A stretch of DNA of 64,000 nt from Cyclobacterium sp. 1_MG-2023. GTDB taxonomy: Bacteria; Bacteroidota; Bacteroidia; Cytophagales; Cyclobacteriaceae. The stretch spans positions 124,001 through 188,000 of the forward strand of contig NZ_JAUOPC010000011.1 of assembly GCF_030546805.1 (NCBI RefSeq), given 5' to 3'. Shown in pieces: positions 46,664-56,290 of the stretch. The notes beneath the pieces were generated by a model. It was not told the origin of the DNA and did no database searches. It was given only the letters and a program-made list of their open reading frames with translations. Positions within the stretch are counted from its first letter, which is position 1, and every line of letters starts with the position of its first letter. Position numbers and translations under genes: made by a program.

Positions 46664-47686
46664 ATGAGGTACAAAGATTTTGAATTAGTAGATTTTCTTG
46701 CAGATGAATTTTTTATCCTTTGGGTAAAGAATCCGGACAAGAATACCCAACATTTTTGGGAAAAATGGCTAATAGAGCATCCTGAAAAACGCGAGATTGT
46801 GTTAAAGGCTATTTCCATTATACGAGGGGTTAGTTATAAAGAAGGGGAGCACTTAACTGATTCTGCTTACATAGATATTTTTGAAAATATATTAAGTGCA
46901 GATAAAGAAAAAGGGAAATATGGAAGGGGGTTTTTAAATTCTGACAAGAACAACAATATTAAAAACATTGCAGCTATTTTAATTTTCGGATTTTGTGCAT
47001 GGATGGGTTACTACCATACTTTTCTTTATTCAGAACCTGCTCCTGTATCAAACAAAACTTTTGTGATAAAACGAAGCACTCCCTTAGGTAGTCGCTCCCT
47101 TATAACTTTGGCAGATAGTAGTAAAGTGCACCTCAATTCATCAAGTGAGATCAGTTACCCTTCAGATTTAGCTACCTCCAATCGCTGGGTAGAATTAAAA
47201 GGGGAAGGGTTCTTTGAAATAAAGAAAAACGGTAAACCATTTACGGTTTTAATTGGTGGTACCAAAATAGAAGTTATGGGGACATCATTCAATGTGAAGG
47301 TGGAAGAAAATAAATTGTCCGTAGCCTTGATGACAGGGAAGGTTATGGTTAAGGATCAGAAAGGCAACCAGGTCTCTTTATACCCTGATGAAATGTTGGT
47401 CATGGAGAAAAGTGGAGATTTGTATAAAAGTGATTTTGATACACTTAAAGTAACAGGTTGGAAAGACAATGTACTCGTATTTGATTCTGACAATTTCGAA
47501 AATTGCAGGAAAAAAATTGAGGCTTGGTATGGCGTTGAAATTATACTAAAAGGTGAAATAAGAAAAAGTTGGGTCTACTCCGGTACCTATATCAATGAAT
47601 CACTTGAAAATGTAATGCGAGGGGTAAATTTTACATCCGGCTTAAATTATAAGATTGAGAACAGAAAAGTAGAATTGTTCAATTAA
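46664..47686 (+). CDS. FecR family anti-sigma factor
   Basis: The frame is open from 46562, overlapping the sigma gene, but the ATG at 46664 (MRYKDFELVDFLADEFFILW) starts at the usual FecR N-terminus and leaves a 10-bp gap. This gives 340 residues: cytoplasmic part, membrane segment near NIAAILIFGFCAWMGYYH, FecR domain (FVIKRSTPLGSRSLITLADSSKVHLNS) and a C-terminal DUF4974 (VFDSDNFENCRKKIEAWYGVEI). It pairs with the sigma factor upstream and the SusC STN domain downstream. Confidence 0.93.
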   Translation: MRYKDFELVDFLADEFFILWVKNPDKNTQHFWEKWLIEHPEKREIVLKAISIIRGVSYKEGEHLTDSAYIDIFENILSADKEKGKYGRGFLNSDKNNNIKNIAAILIFGFCAWMGYYHTFLYSEPAPVSNKTFVIKRSTPLGSRSLITLADSSKVHLNSSSEISYPSDLATSNRWVELKGEGFFEIKKNGKPFTVLIGGTKIEVMGTSFNVKVEENKLSVALMTGKVMVKDQKGNQVSLYPDEMLVMEKSGDLYKSDFDTLKVTGWKDNVLVFDSDNFENCRKKIEAWYGVEIILKGEIRKSWVYSGTYINESLENVMRGVNFTSGLNYKIENRKVELFN

Positions 47687-47729
47687 CAGCAAAATCATGG
47701 CATACATCGATACCGGTTAAAAGCAAATC

Positions 47730-47793
47730 GCAGGGCCTATTCTGGGGGGAATAAGACCCTGCTTTGAGTAGCCTTCCTTTAATTGAAGGGAGG
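47730..47793 (+). promoter_or_regulatory. Two hairpins in the leader before the second susC gene
   Basis: GCAGGG at 47730-47735 pairs with CCCTGC at 47757-47762, with an inner TATTC/GAATA stem. A second hairpin (GCCTTCCTTT with a complement ending GGGAGGC, about 47770-47793) follows. Both lie in the 146-bp gap before the SusC start, mirroring the structured leader in the first SusC locus. Confidence 0.45.
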
Positions 47794-47832
47794 CAATAGT
47801 TAAGTCGTCTAAAACTTAAACCATACAATATT

Positions 47833-50800
47833 ATGAATAAATATATACTGAGACAACTTATTATGGTGTCCAAAAGATTATTTTATGGCTTTGCCATCCA
47901 ATTGATTTTCTGCACAGTGTTGATGGCCAACACGGGCAATGCTCAGCGAAAATCAATTGATGAGGTCAAAGTGTCGCTTGACTTAAAAGAAAAAACTTTG
48001 TTGCGGTTTTTTAAAAATATAGAATCCAAAACTGATTTTAAGTTTACCTATAATGATGACCAAATCAGTCTCAATCAAAGAGTAACGGTCAGTCAAAAAA
48101 ACATTTCGGTTTATAAGGTTCTTGAAAATATTGCCAAGCAAACACAGTTGAAATTTACTCAAGTAAATAACAATATTCATGTTAGAAATAGCCATAAAGA
48201 ATATGGTATTAAAGTAGATGTCGCTGAACTTGCGGATGTAACGATCAGTGGCAAAATAGTAGATCAAGACGGTGAACCTTTACCGGGTGTGACCATTGCA
48301 ATCCCCGGCACTACCATTGGAACAGCATCAGACATAGATGGAAATTATTCTTTGACTGTGCCTGAAGGTTCCACTCTCGTTTTCTCATTTATTGGTTTTC
48401 AGTCCCAGCGTATTGATGTAGGCCAACAAACAATTATCAATGTTACTTTGGAGGAAGAAATGGGATCTTTGGATGAGGTAGTGGTTACCGGCTTCGGTAC
48501 ACAAAAGAAAGAAAACCTTACAGGTGCAGTATCCAGTGTAAGTAAAGAGGTACTAGAAAATCGCCCCATCACCAATATTGGACAAGGTCTTCAGGGTCAG
48601 ATATCCAACCTAAATATCACGCAAAATACCGGCACCCCAGGAGGAGGAGCTACTTTTAATGTCCGAGGTTTTACTTCTATTAATGGGGGATCACCTTTGA
48701 TTTTGGTAAACAATGTTCCAATGGATGTAAACTTGATCAATCCCAATGATATCGAAAGCATTTCGGTACTTAAGGATGCTGCTTCAGCTGCTATCTATGG
48801 AGCTAGAGCAGCTTATGGGGTGATTTTAATTACAACCAAATCGGGAAGTAAGAATGACAAACCGGCTATCTCACTTTCCTTCAATACAGCTGTAAATACA
48901 CCGGTAGTGAAATTTGAAACCATGGATGCAATGGAGCGAATGAACTACATGAATACTGCAAATATTGCAAGAAATGGTGTGCCTTATTATCAGTTTACTG
49001 ATATATATCAGGATAAAATAATTGCCCATTATAATGATCCCAGTCAACCTACTGCATTTCCTGATCCTCAAAACCCCAATGTTTGGTTGATGAGTGGCAA
49101 TACAAACTGGGCCGAAGAACTGATGAGAGACAGCTATCCTATGAGTCAGTATACAGCGAGCATTACCGGTGGAGACGATAGGTTCGATTATTACACTTCC
49201 TTAAATTACTTATATCAGGAAGGTATCAATAGGCAGTTTGATGAGAAATACAAGCGGTACAATTTTATGACTAACCTGAATTATAAAATTACAGATTGGG
49301 CCAAAATTGGAACCAAGATTTCCATGAACAACAGCAACCATATTTATCCACCAAACAATTCTACCAATCATTTTCCGGAAGGCAATAGCCCCTTTCAGTG
49401 GCATCAATGGGCCAACTGGCCGGTTTATTTTCCTGATGGTAATTATGCCTCAGGTGGTTCGGTACCTAATACCGTTCAGTTTTACAATGAGGCAGGCCAT
49501 AGGAAAAGAGAAATTCAAGATACTTGGATAACCGGATCTTTACAGTTGACCCCTATAAAAAATACCACCATAAATTTTGAATATACTTCCAATATTAAAA
49601 ATACTGAGGAGGAGGAATATTGGAAAAAACTGCCAATGTACTTTGTAGATGGGTCCGTAAGTGGTTATTATCCTTTTACAAACCCCAGCCAAGTAACCAA
49701 AAGTAACTACAATGACAAATATTATGTGCTCAATGCCTATGCGGATTATGCGAACGTTTTTGGAAAGCACGATATAAAAATAATGGGTGGTTTTAACCAG
49801 GAAAATCTTGATTCCAGATATTTCTATTCGAAAAGGGAAAACTTAACGGTGGAATCCATACCGTTTATGAATTTGGCTTATGGAGAGCGGTATGTAGGCG
49901 ATGCGGCTTCACAATATGCCATCAGAGGTGCTTTTACAAGGTTAAATTACAATTACGATGGGAGGTATCTTTTGGAATTTAATGGACGTTATGACGGCTC
50001 ATCTAAATTCCCCAAAGCCGACAGATTTGCCTTTTTCCCTTCTCTTTCCTTAGGATGGAGGGTAGATAATGAAGCGTTTTTCGGTGACCTAAAAAATACT
50101 TTTGACATGTTAAAAGTAAGGCTGTCTTACGGGAATTTAGGTAATCAAAATGTGCCCGGAAATTATCCCTACATCGCTACTTTTAGTGCAAGTACAGTAA
50201 ATTATATATTAAATGAAGACAGGCCACTCACGGTATATGCACCGGGTTTGGTAAGTCCTACTTTAACTTGGGAAACCGTAACCCAAAGAAACTTTGGTCT
50301 GGACTTTAGTCTTTTTCAAAATAGGTTGACAACCTCCTTCGATGTTTACCGAAGAGATACCAAAAACATGCTGACCAGGTCCCAAACACTTCCTGCTGTT
50401 CTTGCTGAGACAGAGCCCAGAGAAAATGCGGCTGACTTGAAAACTTCAGGTTGGGACATGACCATAGGTTGGCGGCAACAAAGCAATGAAATGAGATGGG
50501 GTGTCAACCTGATTTTGTCTGATTACACTTCAGAAATAACCCGATTTAGCAATCCTGTTGGGTTAATATCGGATTATTATGTTGGCAAGCAGATTGGTGA
50601 AATTTGGGGCTATACCACCACAGGTATTGCTCAATCAGATGCCGAAGCGCAGGAGTTGGATCACAGTAACCTAGTAGGAATAGAAAGAAAAGCCGGTGAT
50701 CTATTGTTTGCTGATTTGGACAATGATGGGAAAATATCTCCCGGAAACGGCACCTTAGATAACCCCGGTGACAGAAGGATAATCGGCAATAATACGCCTA

Positions 50801-51279
50801 GATACAGTTTTGGTGTGAAGACAGATATACAGTGGAAGAATTTTGATCTGGATGTGTTTTTCCAAGGTGTAGCCAAACGTGATGTGTGGCTTAGCAATAA
50901 TTTCTGGCTTGGTGGCTATACCAGTGAGTGGAATGCCCACAATAAATTACTTTCAGATTTCTGGACTCCTGAAAATCCTGATGCCTATTTCCCCAGACCT
51001 ATGGTTTCAGGTGGTTCAGATGTTACTGCAGTTCAAACCAGGTTTCTTCAAAATGCCTCTTATCTCAGGCTGAAACAGTTGACATTGGGTTATACAATTC
51101 CTAAAGCTTTGACTCAAAGGGTTAAGATGGAGATGGTAAGGGTTTATGTTTCCGGAAATAATATTTGGGAAGTAACGGGCATTCACGAGTACAAGAATTT
51201 ATCTGACCCGGAAATGAATGGGGCCCAGTATTACCCAATTTACCGCTCATTTTCTTTAGGTGCTAATATCAATTTCTAA
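47833..51279 (+). CDS. SusC/RagA-type TonB-dependent outer membrane transporter with STN signalling domain
   Basis: A 1148-residue outer membrane transporter. Signal peptide to about ANTGNAQ (residue 38), STN domain about 48-120, carboxypeptidase-regulatory-like domain about 137-210 (ISGKIVDQDGEPLPGVTIAI), TonB box-like DEVVVTGFG, plug (QGLQGQISNLNI and RGFTSINGGSPLILVNNV), then the beta-barrel ending FSLGANINF. It is distinct in sequence from the SusC at 23676, so it probably imports a different glycan. The STN domain connects it to the ECF/FecR pair. Confidence 0.96.
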   Translation: MNKYILRQLIMVSKRLFYGFAIQLIFCTVLMANTGNAQRKSIDEVKVSLDLKEKTLLRFFKNIESKTDFKFTYNDDQISLNQRVTVSQKNISVYKVLENIAKQTQLKFTQVNNNIHVRNSHKEYGIKVDVAELADVTISGKIVDQDGEPLPGVTIAIPGTTIGTASDIDGNYSLTVPEGSTLVFSFIGFQSQRIDVGQQTIINVTLEEEMGSLDEVVVTGFGTQKKENLTGAVSSVSKEVLENRPITNIGQGLQGQISNLNITQNTGTPGGGATFNVRGFTSINGGSPLILVNNVPMDVNLINPNDIESISVLKDAASAAIYGARAAYGVILITTKSGSKNDKPAISLSFNTAVNTPVVKFETMDAMERMNYMNTANIARNGVPYYQFTDIYQDKIIAHYNDPSQPTAFPDPQNPNVWLMSGNTNWAEELMRDSYPMSQYTASITGGDDRFDYYTSLNYLYQEGINRQFDEKYKRYNFMTNLNYKITDWAKIGTKISMNNSNHIYPPNNSTNHFPEGNSPFQWHQWANWPVYFPDGNYASGGSVPNTVQFYNEAGHRKREIQDTWITGSLQLTPIKNTTINFEYTSNIKNTEEEEYWKKLPMYFVDGSVSGYYPFTNPSQVTKSNYNDKYYVLNAYADYANVFGKHDIKIMGGFNQENLDSRYFYSKRENLTVESIPFMNLAYGERYVGDAASQYAIRGAFTRLNYNYDGRYLLEFNGRYDGSSKFPKADRFAFFPSLSLGWRVDNEAFFGDLKNTFDMLKVRLSYGNLGNQNVPGNYPYIATFSASTVNYILNEDRPLTVYAPGLVSPTLTWETVTQRNFGLDFSLFQNRLTTSFDVYRRDTKNMLTRSQTLPAVLAETEPRENAADLKTSGWDMTIGWRQQSNEMRWGVNLILSDYTSEITRFSNPVGLISDYYVGKQIGEIWGYTTTGIAQSDAEAQELDHSNLVGIERKAGDLLFADLDNDGKISPGNGTLDNPGDRRIIGNNTPRYSFGVKTDIQWKNFDLDVFFQGVAKRDVWLSNNFWLGGYTSEWNAHNKLLSDFWTPENPDAYFPRPMVSGGSDVTAVQTRFLQNASYLRLKQLTLGYTIPKALTQRVKMEMVRVYVSGNNIWEVTGIHEYKNLSDPEMNGAQYYPIYRSFSLGANINF

Positions 51280-51290
51280 ATCATACTGTC

Positions 51291-52916
51291 GTGAAAAAGA
51301 TAACTATATATATTTCCGTTTTGTTTCTTGTAGTAACCACTGCCTGCAACGATGAATATTTGGAGCGGTATCCCTTAGATCAAATTAGTGATGCCCAATT
51401 TTGGACTTCCTCCACTGATATTGAGCTTTATGCCAACCAATTTTATATTGATTTGAGAGATCCTCAAGTTAACTGGAGAAAAGATGACAAATCGGACAAC
51501 AATGCCCCGGGGGATAGAAATACCTATGTCTGGGGTGAATACGTAATTCCTGCTACTGGTGGAGGCTGGGGCAAAAGTGATTGGCAGCCAATTAGGCGAT
51601 GTAACTATGCCTTAGCCAGAATTGCTGAAATGGAGAAAGATGCCTTGGTTTTAAGATATGAAGGAGAAATAAGGTTTTTTAAATCCTTCTACTACCAAAA
51701 AATGATTGAACGTTTTGGTGATGTCCCTTGGTATGAAGAAGATTTGCAAACTGATTCTGAAGGACTTGTTAAGCCTAGAGATTCTAGAAAGGTAGTCTTT
51801 GAAAATATGCTCAATGATTTGGATTTCGCAATTGAAAACCTTCCGGAAGAATCCGGTGAAAATAGATTGACCAAATATGTTGCCCTTACTTTCAAAGCCG
51901 AAGCTTGTCTCTTTGAAGGGACTTTCAGGAAATATCATGGACTAGGTGATCATGAAGCAATTTTGGCTGAATCTGCTGCAGCAGCCGAAGCCGTTATAAA
52001 CTCTGGGCTTTTTAGTCTCTATTCTACCGGGAATCCCAATCAAGATTACTTTGATCTTTTTGTTCAATACAATCTTACAGGAAACCCGGAAGCTATCTTT
52101 TTTCAAAGATTTATTGAAGGAATCCGAATGCACAATAACGTAAGGTCTTTGGGTGAACCACATACTGGATATACCAAAGATTTTGTGCAATCCTATTTGA
52201 GTAAGGATGGACTGCCAATAGCCCTTAGCTCTTTATACCAAGGGGATCAAAATTTTGAAGATGAGTTTGTCGACAGGGATCCAAGGATGAAACAATCTAT
52301 CTATGTACCCGATCGTCCCTACAGGATTTACTCTGACGGCAGCATTGACTACCGTACCATGCCTGAATTTGATAATAACTATGTGACCACAAGTTATTAT
52401 ATTACTAAAGGGTACTCACCTTATGAAGTAGATAGGTTACAAAATCAATCCACCATAGATGTATTTACTTACCGGTATGGTAAATTATTGGTTACCTATG
52501 CGGAAGCCAAGGCTGAACTGGGAGAAGCCACACAAGAGGTGTTGGACAATAGCATTAATTTATTGAGAGACAGGGTAGGGATGCCTCATTTAGAGGTGAA
52601 TGTAGGTTTTGAAGATCCAAATTGGCCCGACTGGGAGGTGCCTGTAACTCCTTTGATCAACGAAATTCGAAGAGAGCGAAGAATTGAAACAGCAGGAGAG
52701 GGAACCCGCTGGGAAGACCTTGTCAGGTGGAAAGCGGGCAAGCTGTTAGAAAATCCACTGACTTATGTGGGTGCAGTAGATCCGGAAACTGGTGAGTACC
52801 GCGTGATCTATCCCGGTAATACCAGAACATGGGACGATAAATTATATTTATACCCTATACCTGTCCAAGAACTTTCATTGAACCCTCAACTCACTCAAAA
52901 TCCTGGTTGGGAGTAA
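51291..52916 (+). CDS. SusD/RagB-family outer membrane lipoprotein
   Basis: A 541-residue lipoprotein starting at a GTG (51291), the only reasonable start before the lipobox VTTAC. It opens with NDEYLERYPLDQISDAQFW, the classic SusD pattern, and ends with the RagB/SusD C-terminal block (INEIRRERRIETAGEGTRWEDLVRWKAGK, then LYPIPVQELSLNPQLTQNPGW). It lies 11 bp after the SusC gene. It would bind glycan at the surface together with SusC. Confidence 0.95.
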   Translation: MKKITIYISVLFLVVTTACNDEYLERYPLDQISDAQFWTSSTDIELYANQFYIDLRDPQVNWRKDDKSDNNAPGDRNTYVWGEYVIPATGGGWGKSDWQPIRRCNYALARIAEMEKDALVLRYEGEIRFFKSFYYQKMIERFGDVPWYEEDLQTDSEGLVKPRDSRKVVFENMLNDLDFAIENLPEESGENRLTKYVALTFKAEACLFEGTFRKYHGLGDHEAILAESAAAAEAVINSGLFSLYSTGNPNQDYFDLFVQYNLTGNPEAIFFQRFIEGIRMHNNVRSLGEPHTGYTKDFVQSYLSKDGLPIALSSLYQGDQNFEDEFVDRDPRMKQSIYVPDRPYRIYSDGSIDYRTMPEFDNNYVTTSYYITKGYSPYEVDRLQNQSTIDVFTYRYGKLLVTYAEAKAELGEATQEVLDNSINLLRDRVGMPHLEVNVGFEDPNWPDWEVPVTPLINEIRRERRIETAGEGTRWEDLVRWKAGKLLENPLTYVGAVDPETGEYRVIYPGNTRTWDDKLYLYPIPVQELSLNPQLTQNPGWE

Positions 52917-52945
52917 GTAGAGATTAAATTAATACGATTAATATC

Positions 52946-52984
52946 ACAGTGTGGCAATAGCTGCTTTAGTATTTGCCACACTGT
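52946..52984 (+). terminator. Hairpin between susD and the ceramidase-like genes (possible attenuator)
   Basis: ACAGTGTGGCAA at 52946-52957 pairs perfectly with TTGCCACACTGT at 52973-52984 around a 15-base loop. The U-tract is absent. It could lower expression of the downstream enzymes relative to SusCD. Confidence 0.55.
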
Positions 52985-53009
52985 TCTCTGAAATAAACCA
53001 AGCCTAAAA

Positions 53010-54596
53010 ATGATTTGTTTGAAACAATGCTTCAGCCTACTTTTTTTATCCATTTTCTCCTTCCAAAATTATGCTCAATCTGACAAAGACAAAAACCTTA
53101 AAGTTGGTTGGTCTACTGTTGACATTACACCTGATAAACCTGTACTGGTTGCAGGCCAATTTCATGCGAGACTATCAGAAGGGGTAATGGATCCTGTGAC
53201 CGCTACCATTCTTGCGTTAGAGTCAGGGGAAGGAACAAATTCAGAGAAAACGATATGGATAAGTTGTGACCTGGTGGGAATAAGTGATGGAATGAGAGCT
53301 ACAGCCAATTTGAGGGATGAAATAAGAACTAGAGTTGTCAAAGCTATTCCTTCAATATTGCCTGAACAAATAATAGTTAATGCAACACATACGCACGCAG
53401 CTCCTTATGTAGCATCTATTGCTGCTGTAGAAGGTATTTATGGGGTAAGCCTTGATCAGATGGCAAATGGTAAACCGGCCATGTCTCCGGCAACCTATAT
53501 TCCAATTGCTGCTGATCGAATTGCGCAAGGAGTTGTTAAGGCCTGGAAAAAAAGAAACCCTGGTGGAATAAGCCTTGGACTTGGCCATGCAGTTGTTGGA
53601 TTAAATAGATTGCAGGCCCTTAAACATGGCAAATCACGCATGTATGGCAATACCAATTCTCCTGAATTTAGTCATATAGAAGGGCATGAAGATCATAGCT
53701 TAAACCTGATGTATTTTTGGGACCTAAATAAACAACTTACTGGTGTTATTATTAATGTAGCGGCACCTTCTCAGGTTAGTGAACATTCCTATAAGTTATC
53801 TGCAGACTTTTGGCATGACACCAAGTTGGCTGTGAAAAAGAGTCTAGGCGATTCGGTCTATGTTTTGGCGCAAGCAAGTGCTGCAGGAGATCAATCCCCT
53901 CATGTTATGGTGGGGTCAAAAGCAGAAGAAAGAATGCAGCAACTCTTGGGATTTGGTGAAGAGGGAACCGGCAGAGGTAGTCTTGCACAGCGTAAGCAAA
54001 TTGCCAAGCGCCTAGCTGATGAAGTGATCGATTTATTTCCTGTCATGAAGGCCAATATTGAATGGCAGCCGGAGTTCAAACATGAAAAGAAATTGGTACC
54101 CCTTTCAAGGAGGTTACTTAGTCCGGAAGATGTAGCTGAAGCCACTGAGGAGGCTGAAATCTGGCAGGCTGAATATGACAAATTAAAAGCTGAGGTGCAT
54201 GACAATCCAGACATTATAAAAACCCCTAGGTGGTACAAAAACATTACCATTAGCTACAGCAAGTTAAGAAGAGGTTTGGTGGTTTCAGAAAGGTATGAAT
54301 TGGAAAAAACACAGCCAAAAATGCCCATAGAAGTCCATGTTGTTAGGATAGGTGATGCTGTATTCGCCACCAACCCCTTTGAGCTGTATTTGGATTATGG
54401 GATGCAAATGAAGGCGCAGAGTCCGGCCATTCAAACTTTTATTGTACAACTTACAGGTTCAGGATCCTACTTGCCAACCCAACGATCCATTGAAGGAGGA
54501 GCTTATGGGGCAGTGCCTGCGAGTACTTTAATGGGGCCTGAAGGAGGAGCAGAATTAGTAGAGGAAACTTTGACCCTTATCAATAAAATGTGGTAA
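53010..54596 (+). CDS. Ceramidase-like exported protein, paralog 1 of 4
   Basis: A 528-residue protein with a signal ending near NYAQ. It belongs to the neutral/alkaline ceramidase N-terminal domain family (VGWSTVDITPDKPVLVAGQFH). The zinc motif THTH is at 126-129. At the second zinc position, where the family has NxxxHPT, it reads NVAAPS (Ala252). A Trp-His pair (ADFWHD, 268-269) follows a few residues on. The nucleophile-region motif GDQSPH keeps Ser296. The C-terminus has NPFELYLDYG and the glycine-rich end PTQRSIEGGAYG. Function is not established; the altered metal site argues against an ordinary ceramidase. It is the most divergent of the four tandem copies. Confidence 0.82.
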   Translation: MICLKQCFSLLFLSIFSFQNYAQSDKDKNLKVGWSTVDITPDKPVLVAGQFHARLSEGVMDPVTATILALESGEGTNSEKTIWISCDLVGISDGMRATANLRDEIRTRVVKAIPSILPEQIIVNATHTHAAPYVASIAAVEGIYGVSLDQMANGKPAMSPATYIPIAADRIAQGVVKAWKKRNPGGISLGLGHAVVGLNRLQALKHGKSRMYGNTNSPEFSHIEGHEDHSLNLMYFWDLNKQLTGVIINVAAPSQVSEHSYKLSADFWHDTKLAVKKSLGDSVYVLAQASAAGDQSPHVMVGSKAEERMQQLLGFGEEGTGRGSLAQRKQIAKRLADEVIDLFPVMKANIEWQPEFKHEKKLVPLSRRLLSPEDVAEATEEAEIWQAEYDKLKAEVHDNPDIIKTPRWYKNITISYSKLRRGLVVSERYELEKTQPKMPIEVHVVRIGDAVFATNPFELYLDYGMQMKAQSPAIQTFIVQLTGSGSYLPTQRSIEGGAYGAVPASTLMGPEGGAELVEETLTLINKMW

Positions 54597-54701
54597 ACTT
54601 AGTTATACCACTATAATCATGAAAATCACTGCCATGGATATAATTCATGGTTTCATATAATATTGGACCTGATAAATAGAATAAATCATTAATTTATCAC
54701 T

Positions 54702-56237
54702 ATGGAAAAACAAATGCCCATCGATTATCGAATTTCAAAAATTAAGAACAACCTCTTTGTATCTTTTCTATTCTTCACTTTCTTGACTGCGTTTCAGTTA
54801 TTACCAAATACCGTTTTTGGTCAGGATTTGTACGTAGGTGCAGCCACTGTAGACATTACACCGAAACTTCCTGTAGCAGTAGATGGTCAAATGACAGTTC
54901 GTATTGCGGAAGTTGCAGAAACCCCCTTAACTGCCAATGTCATTGTTTTAGAATCGAGAGGAGAAAATACTACGGTAATTGTTTCCTGTGATATGGTCAC
55001 CGTTCCTACAGAATTAAAAGAAATGATCCAAAAGGAGGTTAAAAAAAGCTTGCCTGTATTGGATACAAAAAAGATCATAATTAACGCTACGCATACCCAT
55101 ACAGGTGGCGTTGTTAGAGACAATCGATACAACCTTCCTGAAGGAGTTACCCAAGTAAAGGATTATTTGAAATTTGTATCAGATCAGGTGGCCAAAACCA
55201 TTGTTACTGCTTATAATCAGCGAGAGCGAGGTAGCGTGTCTTGGGGCATTAGTCATGCAAAAGTCGCCTACAATAGACGAGCAGTATATGAAGATGGATC
55301 CGCTAAAATGTATGGAGGTACGCATCAAGCAAATTTCATTAAAGTTGAGGGCTATGAAGATCAAGCCATTCAATCTTTGTTTTTTTGGAACAATAAAGGA
55401 GAATTTGTAGCTACATGTATCAATGTGCCAAGTCCGGCGCAAATTGTAGAAAATAGATCTGCAGTCAATGCAGACTATTGGCACCCTGTTAGGGAAGGTT
55501 TAAAGGAAAAGTATGGTCAGCAATTGGTAGTCGCTGGCTGGATAGGGGCAGCTGGTGACCAAACACCTAGACCAAGATATGATGAATTTGCTGAATGGAG
55601 AATGATTGCTTTGCGAAATGAGAAAAAGAGTCCTGATTTTGCGGGATATTCCGGAGAAGTGAATTTCAGAAATGAATTCCATCTCAATGAGATCGCCGGA
55701 AGAATTATACGCGCTGTAGATGAAACCTATGAAACGGTAAAAATTGACAAGTATGACGCTCCTGTTATGAAGCATGAGGTGAATAATATTGAGCTTCCAA
55801 TGCGGGTGGTAACAGAAACAGAATACAATCATGCGCTAAAAATGAGGAATGAGGACATGAGTGATCCTGAGCGGGCTCAAGTATTCAGCCGAAGAATTGT
55901 TTGGTATAATAAAGTTCTGGAGCGTTATGAAATTCAGAAATCAACCCCACAACCCATGTATCCTGTAGAGCTTCATGCGCTGAGAATAGGTGATGTGGTG
56001 ATCTGTACCAATCCTTTTGAGCTATTTACTGAATACGGTATACAAATGAAAGCCAGAAGCAATGCCATGCAAACATTTGTGCTACAATTGGTGGGGCCGG
56101 GGAATTATCTTCCGACAAAAGAGGCTGTAAGTGGGGGACATTATTCTGCAATCGTAGAGAGTAATGAGGTAGGGCCAGAAGGCGGGCAGATATTAGTGGA
56201 TTGGACTGTAGCCATGATCAATAAGCTTTGGCCGTAA
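54702..56237 (+). CDS. Ceramidase-like exported protein, paralog 2 of 4
   Basis: A 511-residue exported protein; the signal includes FLFFTFLTAFQLL and ends near VFGQ. The first ATG is used, though an ATG four codons in is possible. The family start VGAATVDITPKLPVAVDGQ is present. THTH lies at 130-133. The NxxxHPT site reads NVPSPA (Ser244), and the shared NADYWHPVREG follows (Trp260-His261). The nucleophile-region motif has Thr288 (GDQTPR) instead of Ser. The C-terminus keeps NPFELFTEYG and a glycine-rich end. It is 105 bp after paralog 1 and 53 bp before paralog 3. Confidence 0.82.
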   Translation: MEKQMPIDYRISKIKNNLFVSFLFFTFLTAFQLLPNTVFGQDLYVGAATVDITPKLPVAVDGQMTVRIAEVAETPLTANVIVLESRGENTTVIVSCDMVTVPTELKEMIQKEVKKSLPVLDTKKIIINATHTHTGGVVRDNRYNLPEGVTQVKDYLKFVSDQVAKTIVTAYNQRERGSVSWGISHAKVAYNRRAVYEDGSAKMYGGTHQANFIKVEGYEDQAIQSLFFWNNKGEFVATCINVPSPAQIVENRSAVNADYWHPVREGLKEKYGQQLVVAGWIGAAGDQTPRPRYDEFAEWRMIALRNEKKSPDFAGYSGEVNFRNEFHLNEIAGRIIRAVDETYETVKIDKYDAPVMKHEVNNIELPMRVVTETEYNHALKMRNEDMSDPERAQVFSRRIVWYNKVLERYEIQKSTPQPMYPVELHALRIGDVVICTNPFELFTEYGIQMKARSNAMQTFVLQLVGPGNYLPTKEAVSGGHYSAIVESNEVGPEGGQILVDWTVAMINKLWP

Positions 56238-56290
56238 TAATATGGGAGTTGATTGGTATTAAAAAAGCTTCATAATTGAATTGCAGGATA

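Noticed and set aside
51539-51545. TACGTAA inside the SusD gene, and other coding TACGTA occurrences (for example near 21840 and 54827)
   Set aside because: The 6-base core is expected some 20 times in 64 kb of this composition; only full TTACGTAA-like sites in intergenic DNA were used.
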